A stretch of 64,000 nucleotides of DNA from Panopea generosa (lineage: Eukaryota > Mollusca > Bivalvia > Adapedonta > Hiatellidae), in NCBI GenBank assembly GCA_029582155.1, contig CM055908.1, forward strand, positions 17,111,352 to 17,175,351. Direction: 5' to 3'. The translations under genes were made by a program, and so were the position numbers. The notes under the pieces are model-generated. The model worked only from the letters and a program-made list of their open reading frames with translations, was not told the origin of the DNA and ran no database searches. Shown here in pieces: positions 42,001 to 53,284 of the stretch. Every line of letters starts with the position of its first letter. The first letter of the stretch is position 1.

Positions 42001-45000
42001 ATTTGATTGGCCATCGCTATAGTTACCAGTCTGCTAGTTCCATTTTCATTGGGCAGTTATGTAAACAGCAGCAGCTCTTGCTTTTCTTCTTCAATTTTTT
42101 GTGAAAATACTAAATCAAATATGGTCTTACTGCACCAGATTAAAATGCAGCTGAGTGTGTCTTTCATCATTGTGGCTGGGGAAATATTGCTGTACCCCAT
42201 TCCTAAACTTACATAAAAACATCTTTTGTTAATATAAGTGATCTGGGTCCTCAGTGGCTGAACAATCAAATGGCCACTTACCTGTCACCGCTGAGATATT
42301 ATGGGTTAGTGCTTAGCTGGGTCCAAAAGATTTGAGAAATTTTGCCTTTTACTTGCTGAAGGACGATGGTTCATTCTGAGGTCTTCATCCAAGTATAAAA
42401 CATTCGGCATTTTTATCATGTGTTGGAAATGTTGTTAAGTTCCATTTAAAGCAACACATCCACGTTTAAACTTTTTTAAAAAGTTTTTCAATTGAGTTGT
42501 GAGCACATTTCCCATACATAAATATATGGTCAGTGAGCTGTATATGTGCTAACAAACAATATCCAGAACGCTTTAGAATTATAAAAAAAGATGTCCAAAT
42601 TATAAAGCGTGACAAACGCTTTATAAATCATTTTTAAATTGCCGAGGATTCCAACATGGCTTCAAATTGAATTATGCGAGTCGTATTAAAAAACTTCACG
42701 TTTTAGTGCGTAGTGTACTTTACCTGCCTTGAAAGTCATTTTGACAAATATTTTTGACTTGAGTGAGTTACACGCTTGTTTTATAAAGTGTTAGTCACGC
42801 ATTATAATTTGGGCATCATTTTGTTCCGGATTGTGTTAATTGATCTAATTGATCATATGTTTGTATGGGAAATGTGCTCATAACTCAATTAAATTTATTT
42901 TTTTTTAAAGTTCAAACGTGGATGTGTTGCTTTTAAAAAAGAAAAATACAACATATTGATCACTATGTCTTCTTGTATAGAGTTTGTGTTTTTTTCACCA
43001 TAAAATGTACACTTATAAGTCCCCTATTGGTTTCATCCAGAAAGATCACTAAAAAAAGTGTCAAAACTAGGTTTGTGATAGACGGTAACAGGAGATGCTG
43101 GTCAAGATATTTCTCGTGGCACAGCAAACTGTATGTCACTATTGGGTGGGTGGGAGGGGAGGTTAATCACCTAAATTGTTTGATGTCATTATTGTTAGTT
43201 ACTGATTCTTAACAGGAGGAATCAACCCAGACAAAAAGACATTATCTATGAATGAGTTGAAGAAAGCAATAATAGACTTTAAGACTACGGACATAGATGA
43301 AGTTGACCTAGAGGTGCGTATAGTGTATTTCAAAATGCTTACATGGTTTGTGTTTTTAGCTGTCCAAAGAATTATAATAATTATAAAATTCAATGTTATT
43401 GTACAGCATGTAAGTAATATTTGTAATAAAAAGTTTAAAACTGTTATACGGTACCTTGAGGAATAGATGGTATTTGTCTGACAAGCAAATACTACATGAG
43501 TTATTGCATTTGAGATGAGCTTGCAGAACACCAGTCACTCGTATCTCTTGAGTAATTGACAGGCTTGTGGCCATGAAAAAAGATTTACCGTTACATCTCC
43601 TGGCGTGAAAAAATTAGTTGTAACATACTTACAAGGAACACCAGACCAATAATTAACTGCCCCAGCTTCATACATATTTATATCCACATCCTTCATATTG
43701 TTCAAACTCATTTTCTATCTAGGGGAGTTCAATTTCTTTTGTATGACTGTGCATATTGGCGAGTTGAAGATGTGTACATTTGCAAGTTGAAACTGTGCAC
43801 ATTTGCAAGTTGAAGCTGTGCACATTACCCAGTTGAAGCTGTGCACATTGGCAAGTTGAAGATGTGCACATTGTCAAGTTGAAGCTGTGCACATTGCAGA
43901 GTTGAAGCTATGCACATTGCCAATTGGAAGCTGTACACATTGCTGAGTTGAAGCTATGCACTGTGACAAGATTAAGCTGTGCACATTGGCAAGTTGAAGC
44001 TGTGCACATTAACGAGTTGAAGCTGTGCACATTGACGAGTTGAAGCTGTGCGCATTTGTGAGTTGAAGCTGTGCACATCAATGAGTTGAAGCTTTGCACA
44101 TTGGAGAGTTGAAGGTGTGCACATTAACAAGTTGAAGCTGTGCACATTGGCGAGTTGAAGCTGTGCACATTTGCGAGTTGAAGGTGTGCACATTAAGGAG
44201 TTGAAGCTGTGCATATTGGGGAATTGAAGCTGTGCACATTGACGACTTGAAGCTGTGCACATTGGCAAGTTGAAGATGTGCACATTGACGAGTTGAAGGT
44301 GTGCACATTAACGAGTTGAAGCTGTGCACATTGGCGTGTTGAAGCTGTGCATATTGGCGAGTTGAAGCTGTGCACATTGACGAGTTGAAGCTGTGCACAT
44401 TAACAAGTTGAAGCTGTGCACATTGGTGAGTTGAAGCTACGCACATTGACGAGTTGAAGCTGTGCACAATGGCACAATAACACTGTGAAAATCAGGTTCT
44501 AGCCATTAATTATCAGATATTACAATAATATTTCATGCACAGTGATTTTTTTTTCCTCTTATATTTTTTTTACCATTTTTGGGGGTGGGGTGGGTTTGTC
44601 TCAGTTGAAGAAGTAGGCGAATATCGACCTCTGTTTAATAAAGTTAAAAAAGTCTTAAGAGTAGTCTCTCAATTTTTTACACCTCCGCAATTATGATACT
44701 AAAACCAATCCAAATATAAAAACCCAAACTTTTTTTGCAACAGTTAATGCAAGTTATGCATTACATTCAACCTTACCAGACTTATTGTATCAGTGACTGA
44801 TTTTGTAAGTGTTTTTCTTAAGAAGAATCTGTCCAATGTCTACCATTTGTTTGATGAGTGTGTCTCAATAATATCCTCTTTACTTCAAAACATATTAATC
44901 AAGACTGGATCAGCATATCTACTTCAAAACATTTTTTGCTAGTGGTAAAGTGTCAGGCTCTCAAATGGCAGATGATGGGTTCTTTTCCCAACAAAGACAT

Positions 45001-48000
45001 AGCATTGTGACACTGTGTCCTTGAGTAAGGGTGTTTTATTTCCATTTGCTAAGAACAGGGTCTGAGGCTATACAATTTATTTCATGCTCAACTCGAGAAT
45101 TCCTGTTCAACTCAGTAATGAATGAACTCATAAGATCAGGCCGAATCAAGTGTTTATGCTTCAATTTGTGTTTATATATGAACCCTGGAAATTGTTTTTA
45201 TGTACAAATTTGAGTTTCAAGAGCATAACAAACATTTGGTAACCTCAGTGCCTGGTTCTACCAAGGAAGACATACATGTAAAATATTATTTTTACAGGTT
45301 GCAAACAATCCTTAATCAGTTGGAAGTAAACATGATTAAACTAAACAGGCCATTGTTCTTGTGGGGTTTGTTCATGGGCTGCTAATTTTTTCATTAACCT
45401 TTTTCATCAAATCAAAACATAAACAGACAGCCTTGTGAAGCATTCAATTAAAGAATTATACAAATTTCTCAAATTGCCATTTTTAAGATGTTGGATGTGG
45501 CAAAAAGTGTGTGACTTTTTATCAAGTGGTACAGCAAAATATTAGTTAAGTCATGTAATATGTTTTTACAGAGAGAAGCAGAGGTGAAATCAAAGTTCCT
45601 TAGTTACGAGGAACTGAAGAAAGACTTTGAGAGTATGAACGTAGGCATTAAGACAGATGGGGAGATTATAGAGGGGCTGGTTGGCAAGTTGAAGGACAAC
45701 AACTTGGATAAGGACCAGCTGATAATAACCCTGATGGACCTGGAGTACTACTTACATCAGGTTTGTGTTGCTCTCATTATACCGGCACTCAGAAACCTGG
45801 ATCTTGTACTCGCATCATCAACACATGGTCAGATGCGGGGGGGTGGGGGTGATTTTTTTTTTAACTTTTATTTCAATTTAGTTGTACAAAATCAGATATG
45901 TTAATACATAAATACTTCATGACAATTATATATGCATTTAGTAATTTCCAATAACCATTAAGTTATTCACAAGAAGTAATGCACAGCTTAATAATATTCA
46001 ACATGGAACTTTCAAACATTGTATTGTTCAGATGAGACACATGAATGTCAAATATGACAGGAGGAACAATATTGATTGTTTAAATGTTAATTGCTGTATA
46101 AAAGATTTAATCAATTAAGCAATCATCATGAAGTCAATGTTCCACTGAAAGTATTTTTTTCATTTGCAGGTAGATAATGGAATTTTATTTAAAGATATAG
46201 GTGGTCTCCCTTTGATTGTGAAGGTCATAAACAGCTCTCTCGATGAGGAAGTACAGATAGAAGCAGCTATGGTACTTGGGGCAGCAACATCAAGGTAAAG
46301 TTTACAACAAGGGTGAAGATTTTTATTGTTAACACGAGGTGAAATCAAACATTGACATTTCACTGACCTGTCACACCTTGATATTTTTATTATGCCCACT
46401 CACTGTGACACAACCTGTCAATTACAAGTATTCATTACCGAACAGTCAATTTGTGCACATGAAATCTTACACACCCTTCTTTATTGATAGAACCATTTAT
46501 TTGCAACCATTGAGCAGCGGGTAAGACTGTGTCAGTTTTCATTGACTAACACATCACGTGCTTGTGACTAGGTACATTTTACTTTAAAAGAAACGCGTGG
46601 CACCTGTCATGTACAATGTCAAGTAAGTGCTTAAGGACTGAAACGTCAACGACTACGTTATCTTTGGATACATAGTTTTCCACACGTTATCCAGTACACA
46701 GTGCCTATTGGAAAGCATCTCGACCAAGTTTGATAACCAGCTGGAATGCTATTCATTAACTCCACAAAGTCATGGCCCTTGTTTGAATGTATCTTTGACC
46801 ATAACAATTATGAAGAATTCCTTTATTTTCTTTTTAGAATGTCAGATCTGCATTCAGTTTAAAGATTATATCAATAAGAAACCATTGACATTTAATCTGG
46901 GTTGTCAATAATTGTGATATGAAATGGTAATATATCTTACTTTTTTTTTCACAAAGTTAACATTATTAAGTAACGCTCGATTAGTTCAGTTTGTTATGTG
47001 TCTGACTATCAATCCAGGGGTTGACAGTTCGAATCCCCACCCGGCAACAGTCACCGTGATGATTGATATACGACATTGTGTCTCATTATCATTCGTCTCT
47101 CACATCTGATTCAAGTGGGAAAGTTATCACTTACTTGTGGTAATCGGGTGTGCTCGAGTACTGGTTAACCTTTCAGGATCCCAAGAATCAGTGGTTAGGT
47201 TAACTGATTCGTCTGTTAGCTGTCAATGGCATAAAAATTATGCTAAATCAATCAATCAATTAACATTATTACCTTGCAGTAATCCCCAGGTGCAGGTAGG
47301 GGCCATGGAAGCTCAAGTCTTACACATATTGTTACGTCTTCTGTCAACACATTCATCCGTCAACCTTCAGCGCAAAATCATGTTTGCAATATCATCCCTG
47401 TGCCGTCATTTTCCGCATGCACAGAAGCAGTTTCTTGAATTGGGAGGTCTCAGTGTTTTTGGCAAGGTGTTTGAAGAATCCGGGATGGAGAAAATACAAG
47501 TGAAAGCTGTGTCATTCTTAAATGATTTGCTTACTGAGAAGGTAGGTAGTTGGACACAATCGGATTTTGTAAAGTAGGCAGTTTCTAAGAAAAAAATCAG
47601 ATTATGAAAATATAAATTGACTTAATTTTACTTTCATTATGAAGTTATCTATTACTGAGTTTGTTTCGAGTGCTTAGCCCAGTCGTAGATTATTGAACAC
47701 AGGATCATGGGTTTGATCCTCAGCCACGCCTTTGTGTGGTGTCCATGAGCAAGGCTTTTTTTTTAGCCTATGCTTAGTACAGGTTCTATCCAGGAAGACT
47801 TCAAGCATGATTTGTCTAAGTTGTAATAACTGGTTACACAATCAAAGTAAGTTAAGTTTGAGCTAAGGACCAGCTCAAGATCTTTTACCCCCTCACTGCT
47901 GACACCAGCTCAGGTAAAATACTTTATGTTAGAAAGCCATTTTCTTGCAGTTCTAGAGACATACTCAATCTTAGATCTTCCCATACATGTAATATGTCAC

Positions 48001-50331
48001 GGCTTAAGACAAAAACTCAGAAATTTGTTTTCATGGGCTGTGTTTAAAATCTCTCATAAAAATTGTATTTCAGAAGAAAATTAAAATTGACCACTGTTTT
48101 TAAATTTTACAGCATTGCTTTCTCCTTCAATGAAGTCGAATACATATATAACCTGAAACATGACAGTTTTTAAAAAAATATCGTTAAACCGCTTTGAAAC
48201 AACAAGAAACATCTCTTGAAAAATTATAATTTATACAAACTTAGAGAAAGATGTTGTGAATATTGATTACTGAATTACAGTTAACACCTGCACACAGAAT
48301 CTATAGATCATTGACAATCAATAGACCAGTGTCCTTGAATTGACTTGTTTTTGTGACTAAATATCTCCTGAACTGCCATTTTAGATGGTCAGCATTGAAC
48401 TTTGTATTTGTTTTCATTTACAAAATTGTAAGTCTAACATTTTCTTTTTACTCTCTGAAATTCCAGGACTTGATCATCAAGAATACAGTCTCTAAAAAAT
48501 CTGATGCTGTAGAAAGACTAAGACAGTATGACCTGTAAGTTAAACTTTCTCTGTGTTAATTTTATCTGTCTCTGCATACTGAATGGGCTGGTGTTTCAAT
48601 ATAGCTTGTGGCAATTCATATCTCAAAACTGAATTTTGTACTATACTGACCAAATAAAGAATATATTACATGTTTGACTTGTAGAGATTTTACGGGAAAA
48701 TGAAACTGATAATTCCCTACAGGGAAATATTTCCTTTTAGCCTGATTTAAATAACTACATGTACTTCAATTTAATACTTGAAAAATTGACAGATGTTGAT
48801 AAAGGAATATAATATATAGATTGACTTTTGTTTCAAATTATGGGATATAATTTCTTTTGACAGTTCACATATCTGGTAAAATTCTTGTGCATAACAAAAC
48901 AAAATATTGAGTAACCTGTTTTACACTCCTTGTCGTTGAGGAAGAAGTGTGTGATATATGACACCTGTCATTGAGGAAGAAGTGTGTGATATATGACACC
49001 TGTCATTGAGGAAGAAGTGTGTGATATATGACACCTGTCATTGAGGAAGGAGTGTGTGATATATGACACCTGTCACTGAGGAAGAAGTGTGTGATATATG
49101 ACACCTGTCATTGAGGAAGAAGTGTGTGATATATGACACATATTGAGGAAGAAGTGTGTTATATATGACACCTGTCATTGAGGAAGAAGTGTGTGATATA
49201 TGACACCTGTCACTGAGGAAGAAGTGTGTGATATATGACACCTATTGAGGAAGAAGTGTGTGATATATGACACCTGTCATTGAGGAAGAAGTGTGTGATA
49301 TATGACACCTATATGACACCTGTCATTGAGGAAGAAGTGTGTGATATATGACACCTATTGAGGAAGAAGTGTGTGATATATGACACCTGTCATTGAGGAA
49401 GAAGTGTGTGATATATGACATTTAAAGTTTTGGGTTTACTGTTCTGTTGTCAGTAACAGCATTTCAAGGGTTGTTTTTATTTTTTGGAACTGCTTACAAT
49501 CATTAAGCATCCTTTGGGATGACTTAAACCTCTCAAGATGCATGTCATTAACTTTCTTTGAAATTTTCTGGTCCATTGTTTTTATTATAATCTGTACCTA
49601 TGGAGAGCTAGCCTTGAATCTTCTTTGCTTTTTGGTGCCGTATAACCTTTTTATGTTGGTTTGCCATTAAACCTCAATTTACATTCATTGGAGTGCCATC
49701 ACCTGTGAATTTTTTTGTTCGAGTATTACAAAAAGGTGAAGTCTGGGGGGAGTCGGAACTGGTGACATTTTTTGTTTTTAATTAATATTTCTACTGATGA
49801 AATTCAGACAAAAATACCCTTCACTGAGATAATTTTATTAAAATATAGCTACATTCAACAGAATTAAAATGACTATTTTACCCACCACACCAGTGAACAA
49901 ATAAGGTCCAGTTAAGCCCACAACCCACTCCCCACCCCCCACCCCCCTTGAGATATTTTCCTGATATAGTAGCAACTTTTCCTTAATACTGCTTTATCTA
50001 AGATAAGTTTACTCATTTAAAGATAATTTATTGCTTTAAAACTTGCAGAGTTCCATTGAGAGAGGCCATGAAGGAACAAGGCTGGTGTGACCGTATACCA
50101 AAACTTCTGCATGTGTCAGAACACGACAGTCGGGAGCATGTGCTGCTCACCATGAAAACCTTAGGACAAACATGTAAAAAACAATTTTCCACATCAAACT
50201 TAAATAATTTAAAACTGGAATACACAGACTTGGCCAAAGCGGAGGTTGGTGATGAAGATAAATATTTTACCAACTTATTAACTTTAATAAGTGAATTAGA
50301 ACAAACATTTGCAATGAAAGAGGAACTATGA
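38877..50331 (+). CDS. SIL1: SIL1, ER nucleotide-exchange factor for BiP (whole gene, spliced)
   Basis: Known role: an ER-lumen armadillo-like protein that promotes ADP release from BiP/GRP78. Exons 38877-39027, 40121-40237, 41570-41686, 43216-43313, 45572-45760, 46170-46294, 47280-47541, 48467-48534 and 50049-50331 join with GT..AG sites and consistent phases to 469 residues, close to the vertebrate protein. Residues about 12-35 form a signal peptide (MNALSVFCFVLCC...). FYPTHEWQVVKEGQTIPAGL and HVRMDFETGVREAKL are SIL1 N-domain signatures. Residues about 130-430 are helical repeats (DNGILFKDIGGLPLIVKVI; EAAMVLGAATSSNPQVQ). The chain ends in KEEL, an ER-retrieval-like tetrapeptide. Met1 is the first ATG of the exon; Met12 is an alternative start giving a tidier signal peptide. 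Confidence 0.96.
39625..39965. repeat. Dispersed repeat with internal ~125-bp duplication
   Basis: GTTGCGATTGGAATTTTAAA and CACTAGGACAA..GATGTGTC occur twice (about 39690 and 39820). The block starts near a CCCTCGCC end and finishes in GGCGGGGATATGACC. It lies in SIL1 intron 1. Confidence 0.65.
40121..40237 (+). CDS. SIL1: SIL1 coding exon 2
   Basis: 117 bp, acceptor ATCTACAG, donor GTAATT. It encodes EVTVEVNGEDETVPATQ...FYPTHEWQVVKE. Confidence 0.93.
40325..40500 (-). repeat. tRNA-headed SINE, family D copy
   Basis: CTAATTTATTTTAACTCAATTG and GATTGAACCCACAACCTC match the D copy at 70-265. It lies in SIL1 intron 2. Confidence 0.7.
40501..41569. other. SIL1 intron 2, remainder
   Basis: AT-rich. 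The AAGATTTGA.. and GGGTACTACG-type words near 40830-41000 look repeat-derived. No exon seen. Confidence 0.45.
41570..41686 (+). CDS. SIL1: SIL1 coding exon 3
   Basis: 117 bp, acceptor GATTTTAG, donor GTATGT. It encodes QTIPAGLHVRMDFETGVREA...YWKAGQRE, the most conserved SIL1 N-terminal motif. Confidence 0.95.
42450..42932. mobile_element. TTAA-flanked palindromic MITE (foldback), 483 bp
   Basis: Left AGCAACACATCCACGTTTAA and the right end read inward (AAGCAACACATCCACGTTTG) begin an inverted repeat. It continues through AATTGAGTT(G/A)TGAGCACAT, CCCATACA and CCAAATTATAA.GCGTGAC, so more than 150 bp per arm pair. TTAA borders both ends, the target used by piggyBac and Kolobok elements. No coding sequence. 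It lies in SIL1 intron 3. Confidence 0.85.
43216..43313 (+). CDS. SIL1: SIL1 coding exon 4
   Basis: 98 bp, acceptor TTAACAG, donor GTGCGT. It encodes GINPDKKTLSMNELKKAIID and on to DIDEVDLE. The open frame beyond 43313 is intron read-through. Confidence 0.92.
43750..44473. repeat. 23-bp minisatellite in SIL1 intron 4, about 31 units
   Basis: The unit is AGTTGAAGCTGTGCACATTG plus three variable bases (mostly GCA, GCG or ACG). Since 23 is not a multiple of three, the frames opened on the minus strand repeat every 23 codons and are artefacts. Confidence 0.95.
44474..45571. other. SIL1 intron 4, remainder
   Basis: AT-rich. 44940-45060 has a weak tRNA-like/SINE-like stretch (GGTAAAGTGTCAGGCTCTCA). 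No exon seen. Confidence 0.4.
45572..45760 (+). CDS. SIL1: SIL1 coding exon 5
   Basis: 189 bp, phase 0/0, acceptor TTTTTACAG, donor GTTTGT. It encodes REAEVKSKFLSYEELKKDFE...LMDLEYYLHQ. Confidence 0.95.
46170..46294 (+). CDS. SIL1: SIL1 coding exon 6
   Basis: 125 bp, acceptor CATTTGCAG, donor GTAAAG. It encodes VDNGILFKDIGGLPLIVKVI...EAAMVLGAATS, an armadillo-type repeat. Confidence 0.95.
46969..47259 (+). repeat. tRNA-headed SINE, family B, with 12-bp target duplication
   Basis: The head CTCGATTAGTTCAGTTTG (A box) and AGTTCGAATCCCC (B box) precede the family body and an AATCAATCAATCAA tail. TTAACATTATTA is duplicated at 46957-46968 and 47260-47271. The right copy abuts the exon 7 splice acceptor. 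Confidence 0.9.
47280..47541 (+). CDS. SIL1: SIL1 coding exon 7
   Basis: 262 bp, acceptor TTACCTTGCAG, donor GTAGGT. It encodes NPQVQVGAMEAQVLHILLRL...QFLELGGLSVFGKVFEESG. A SINE ends 20 bp upstream of the exon. Confidence 0.95.
47662..47870 (+). repeat. tRNA-headed SINE, family C, diverged copy
   Basis: GGGTTTGATCCTCAGCCACG, GTGTCCATGAGCAAGGC and ATGCTTAGTACAGGTTC match the copy at 21488-21690. It lies in SIL1 intron 7. Confidence 0.75.
48467..48534 (+). CDS. SIL1: SIL1 coding exon 8
   Basis: 68 bp, acceptor AATTCCAG, donor GTAAGT. It encodes DLIIKNTVSKKSDAVERLRQ and YD, ending in a split Leu codon. Confidence 0.92.
48931..49420. repeat. 35-bp minisatellite in SIL1 intron 8, about 13-14 units
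   Basis: The unit contains GAGGAAGAAGTGTGTGATAT followed by ATGACACCTGTCATT. Several units lack the GTCATT part (29-bp variants). Confidence 0.93.
49421..50048. other. SIL1 intron 8, remainder
   Basis: No element recognised apart from a C-rich run near 49930. Confidence 0.45.
50049..50331 (+). CDS. SIL1: SIL1 last coding exon
   Basis: Acceptor AACTTGCAG. It encodes VPLREAMKEQGWCDRIPKLL through to FAMKEEL and a TGA stop. KEEL is a plausible KDEL-type retrieval signal. Confidence 0.95.
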
Positions 50332-50709
50332 ACCAAAATATAATTTTGTGTAGACTAAGTATTTGAGTGTAGCTGTATGGTATTGCAGAAATATATCTTG
50401 ATGTGCGGTCATATAGACTTTGATATGATCAACTCGTGTACATGTATGTACTAATTATAAAAGTGTATTAAGATCAAATTGCAGTGACTATTAATGATAA
50501 TGAGATGTTTTGTATCTGCCATTTTCATTCAATAATTTCATTTATTATGATATTTATAGTGATTTTTCCTAATACACTGCCTTTAAAGTTAAGTCTCTGA
50601 CTTTTTGAGAATCTGTTATGTTTTGAGGAAAATATGTCTGTTCAAGAACCAATGTTGTTAATTGTTGCTGCAAGTACATGTGTGATTGTTAATCATGTTC
50701 AATTTGCTG
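50332..50709 (+). other. SIL1 3' UTR / downstream sequence
   Basis: AT-rich sequence after the SIL1 stop. No canonical AATAAA is obvious in the first few hundred bases. Confidence 0.45.
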
Positions 50710-50830
50710 GGACCAATTAGCTCAGTCAGTAAAGTGTCTGACTATCAATCCAGAGATTGTGAGTTCAAATCCTCGCCAAGCAGCAGTCTCTGTGATGATT
50801 GATAAACGACATTGTGTCTCATTATCATTT
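50710..50830 (+). repeat. tRNA-headed SINE, family B, 5' part
   Basis: CCAATTAGCTCAGTCAGTAA and GAGTTCAAATCCTCG, then ATTGTGTCTCATTATCATT, where it stops and a D copy begins shortly after. Confidence 0.7.
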
Positions 50831-50844
50831 ATTTGAAATTTAAT

Positions 50845-51000
50845 TTACTTTATTTTTGCCTGATTTTGGAACAGATGACAGCTTGTATGATTTACTTTTC
50901 CTGGGTAGAACAGGTACTGAGTATATTTTTGGAGAGGCAATTAGGTTGCTAATGGGATCTAACCTGCAACCTCTGGCTTGAGTGGGCAACACTGGAGTCT
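50845..51000 (-). repeat. tRNA-headed SINE, family D, diverged copy
   Basis: GGTAGAACAGGTACTGAG and GGGATCTAACCTGCAACC followed by TCTGGCTTGAGTGGGCAAC match family D. Confidence 0.65.
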
Positions 51001-51612
51001 GAATTTGGAATTAAAATGTTTGATTAATTGTATTCCCAGATCTACATGTATGACAAAATGGAATACTAGATCTACAGTAAAATGCATTTCCAGATCTACT
51101 GTACACACAGTTGTGATATAAGTAAACAATTTGAAATCAATATTAAATTATCAATAGTCATATAAATGTTTAATATTATTTTCCAAGTATAAAATTTTCA
51201 CTGTTATTTTGATACTTTTAATTTTATGCTGTTTGATGTATTAAAGAGATTACTCAGAGAACATTTTTTGATAATTTCACCATTTATATAATAGTGCGTT
51301 TGAGTCGGGCTTCTCCACAGGCCATTTAAGCACAGGGGCACCCAGTACTTGACTGTCAGAAATGGTATTCCTTTAGCGCTTGAATTCTTTAACAAAATTT
51401 CCTCAAATTCATTGTTTTTATTTGTATATCTTTTCTCATTTTAATACCTAAAATGAAACATACTAAATATGATGACTTTAACTGATTAATACAAGTTTTA
51501 CTAGTGAAATATATTTTAATGAGTGCCTTACACAGCGCTTGAAAACGAATTGAAGGTGTTTGCGCGATCATACCCCAGCGCTTGCATTCCTTCCTGTGGA
51601 GAACCCTGTGGT
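51001..51612. other. Intergenic, no gene recognised
   Basis: AT-rich. The minus-strand open frame at 51389-51634 partly overlaps the neighbouring tandem repeat and has no domain. Confidence 0.45.
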
Positions 51613-51832
51613 ACTCCATGATCAATGCGACCATTTATTATAGTTCATGCTTGAGTGCTCCATGATCATGTGACCATTTATTATAGTTCATGCCTGAGTG
51701 CTCCATGATCATGTGACCATTTATTATAGTTCATGCTTGAGTGCTCCATGATCATGTGACCATTTATCATAGTTCATGCTTGAGTGCTCCATGATCATGT
51801 GACCATTTATTATAGTTCATGCTTGAGTGCTC
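51613..51832. repeat. 43-bp minisatellite, about 5 units
   Basis: The unit contains CCATGATCATGTGACCATTT and ATAGTTCATGCTTGAGTGCT, with only one or two substitutions between copies. Confidence 0.9.
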
Positions 51833-51879
51833 ATTGATGAAATAAAAATGATATTTCAATGAAGCCAAAAATTATTCCC

Positions 51880-52165
51880 TAATGGTAGAGCGTCAACCTC
51901 GCATGTGGAAGGTTATGGATTCAATCCCCGGCCAGATCATACCAAAGACTTGGTAAATGGTACTAGAAGCTTCCGCCCTTTGCACTCAGCATTTAGTGGA
52001 TAGTTCTAGAACTTGTCATGGTGTCGGTATAATGTGACTGGTGGGATATCATATCATTGTGTCTGTGGCATGAAACTCCAGTGTGGCAGTGCTTTGAATT
52101 TTGTCTCAAGAAGACAGCATCCTGATGTGAATGAACATTTGTTGAAAGGGTGCTAAACAATATAC
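51880..52165 (+). repeat. tRNA-headed SINE, family A copy
   Basis: TAATGGTAGAGCGTCAACCT and GGATTCAATCCCCGGCC head the copy. The family body and GGGTGCTAAACAATATACAA end follow. Confidence 0.75.
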
Positions 52166-53149
52166 AACAAAATTCTTTTTTTTATTATTATACTAAATAT
52201 TGTTTTCATCTGTATCAATAAACGAGCGTCTTAACTTGGCGAGAACTATAAAAACCGTTGATAGTAAAACTAGAAGCCCAGTGATAAGTGCATTATATTT
52301 ATAATTCTAAGTTTACAATTCTGAGAACTAACTTAAATATTTTATATAAAACCATTCTTGTGCTGTGACTATTTCAAATACTTGATTTTTACAATGTAGG
52401 TAGTTTTTTGTGTACTGTGTGTTTTTAAGAAAATTGGACTGAAATCCTAATAGCAGAAAAAAACACACACTATTTTAAGAAAATAATGCTAAATGGTAGC
52501 TGCTGTACAATGTTTTAAGAAGCAAAATTCTTTGATTACACTTGTAGGAAAGTGATAATTCTTACTTGTGGGCTATTTATGGTCCAGTTATGTGCCAATG
52601 TTGACATGTTAAAGTGCTATTGTGTAATATGTTCTTTGCTTGTTTCCATTTAATTAAAGTTACTTTCTGTGTGTTAATTTAAATATGAGACATTCCTTTA
52701 GAGTAGTGTGATTGAATGGTACGTGTATGTATATGACACCATTTCCAAGACCTCCAAATGACTCTCCATCCACAAGTAACTGACACATTTTCTTACATAA
52801 AACATTTATGCCCCATGCATTCTGTCTGTCCATCCTTCCATCAAAGCCAAACTGGTTTACAATTAATAACTTCTGAAACGGTCTGTATTATATTAATATT
52901 TGCTGTACAGTTTGATATTGGTCAAAGGCGGTAAAAATTTATATGGGTTTATGCCCCCTTTTTTAGGTAAAATAAAGGATTCTGAATGATAAGTTTTGTA
53001 AGTGTCTATGTACTTAATTAGTATTCTGTGTGTAGCTGTATAATTATAAAATACAGGTTAGATTATGGGAGTTAAGACCCATTTTCAACTTAATTATCAA
53101 TAAAATTTACTAGTATTGGGGGCATAAGAGTCCAATGGACAACTTCCCT
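52166..53149. other. Intergenic, no gene recognised
   Basis: AT-rich sequence. 52740-53100 carries words typical of dispersed repeats. No exon seen. Confidence 0.45.
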
Positions 53150-53230
53150 GTTTAACCAAGCTGGGCTCAAACTCACAACCTTGGTGTTGAGAGGTAAATG
53201 ATCTGAAACATTGCTGTAGACCACTCTGAA
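53150..53230 (-). repeat. tRNA-like SINE fragment, family E
   Basis: The B-box-like complement GCTCAAACTCACAACC and AGAGGTAAATGATCTGA resemble 17890-18060. It is short and diverged. Confidence 0.4.
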
Positions 53231-53284
53231 GGCTGCAGCGCTTGGCAGAGATGAAAAATACGGCCGGAACCATTTACAGTTTAA

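Noticed and set aside
43908-44467. Cys-rich repeat proteins on the minus strand
   Set aside because: Three interleaved frames are all opened by the 23-bp minisatellite; no start, splice or domain evidence.
45560-45904. 114-codon frame as a separate gene
   Set aside because: It is SIL1 exon 5 (45572-45760) with intron read-through after the GTTTGT donor.
47137-47577. 146-codon frame as a separate gene
   Set aside because: Its first third is SINE sequence and its last part is intron; only 47280-47541 is SIL1 exon 7.
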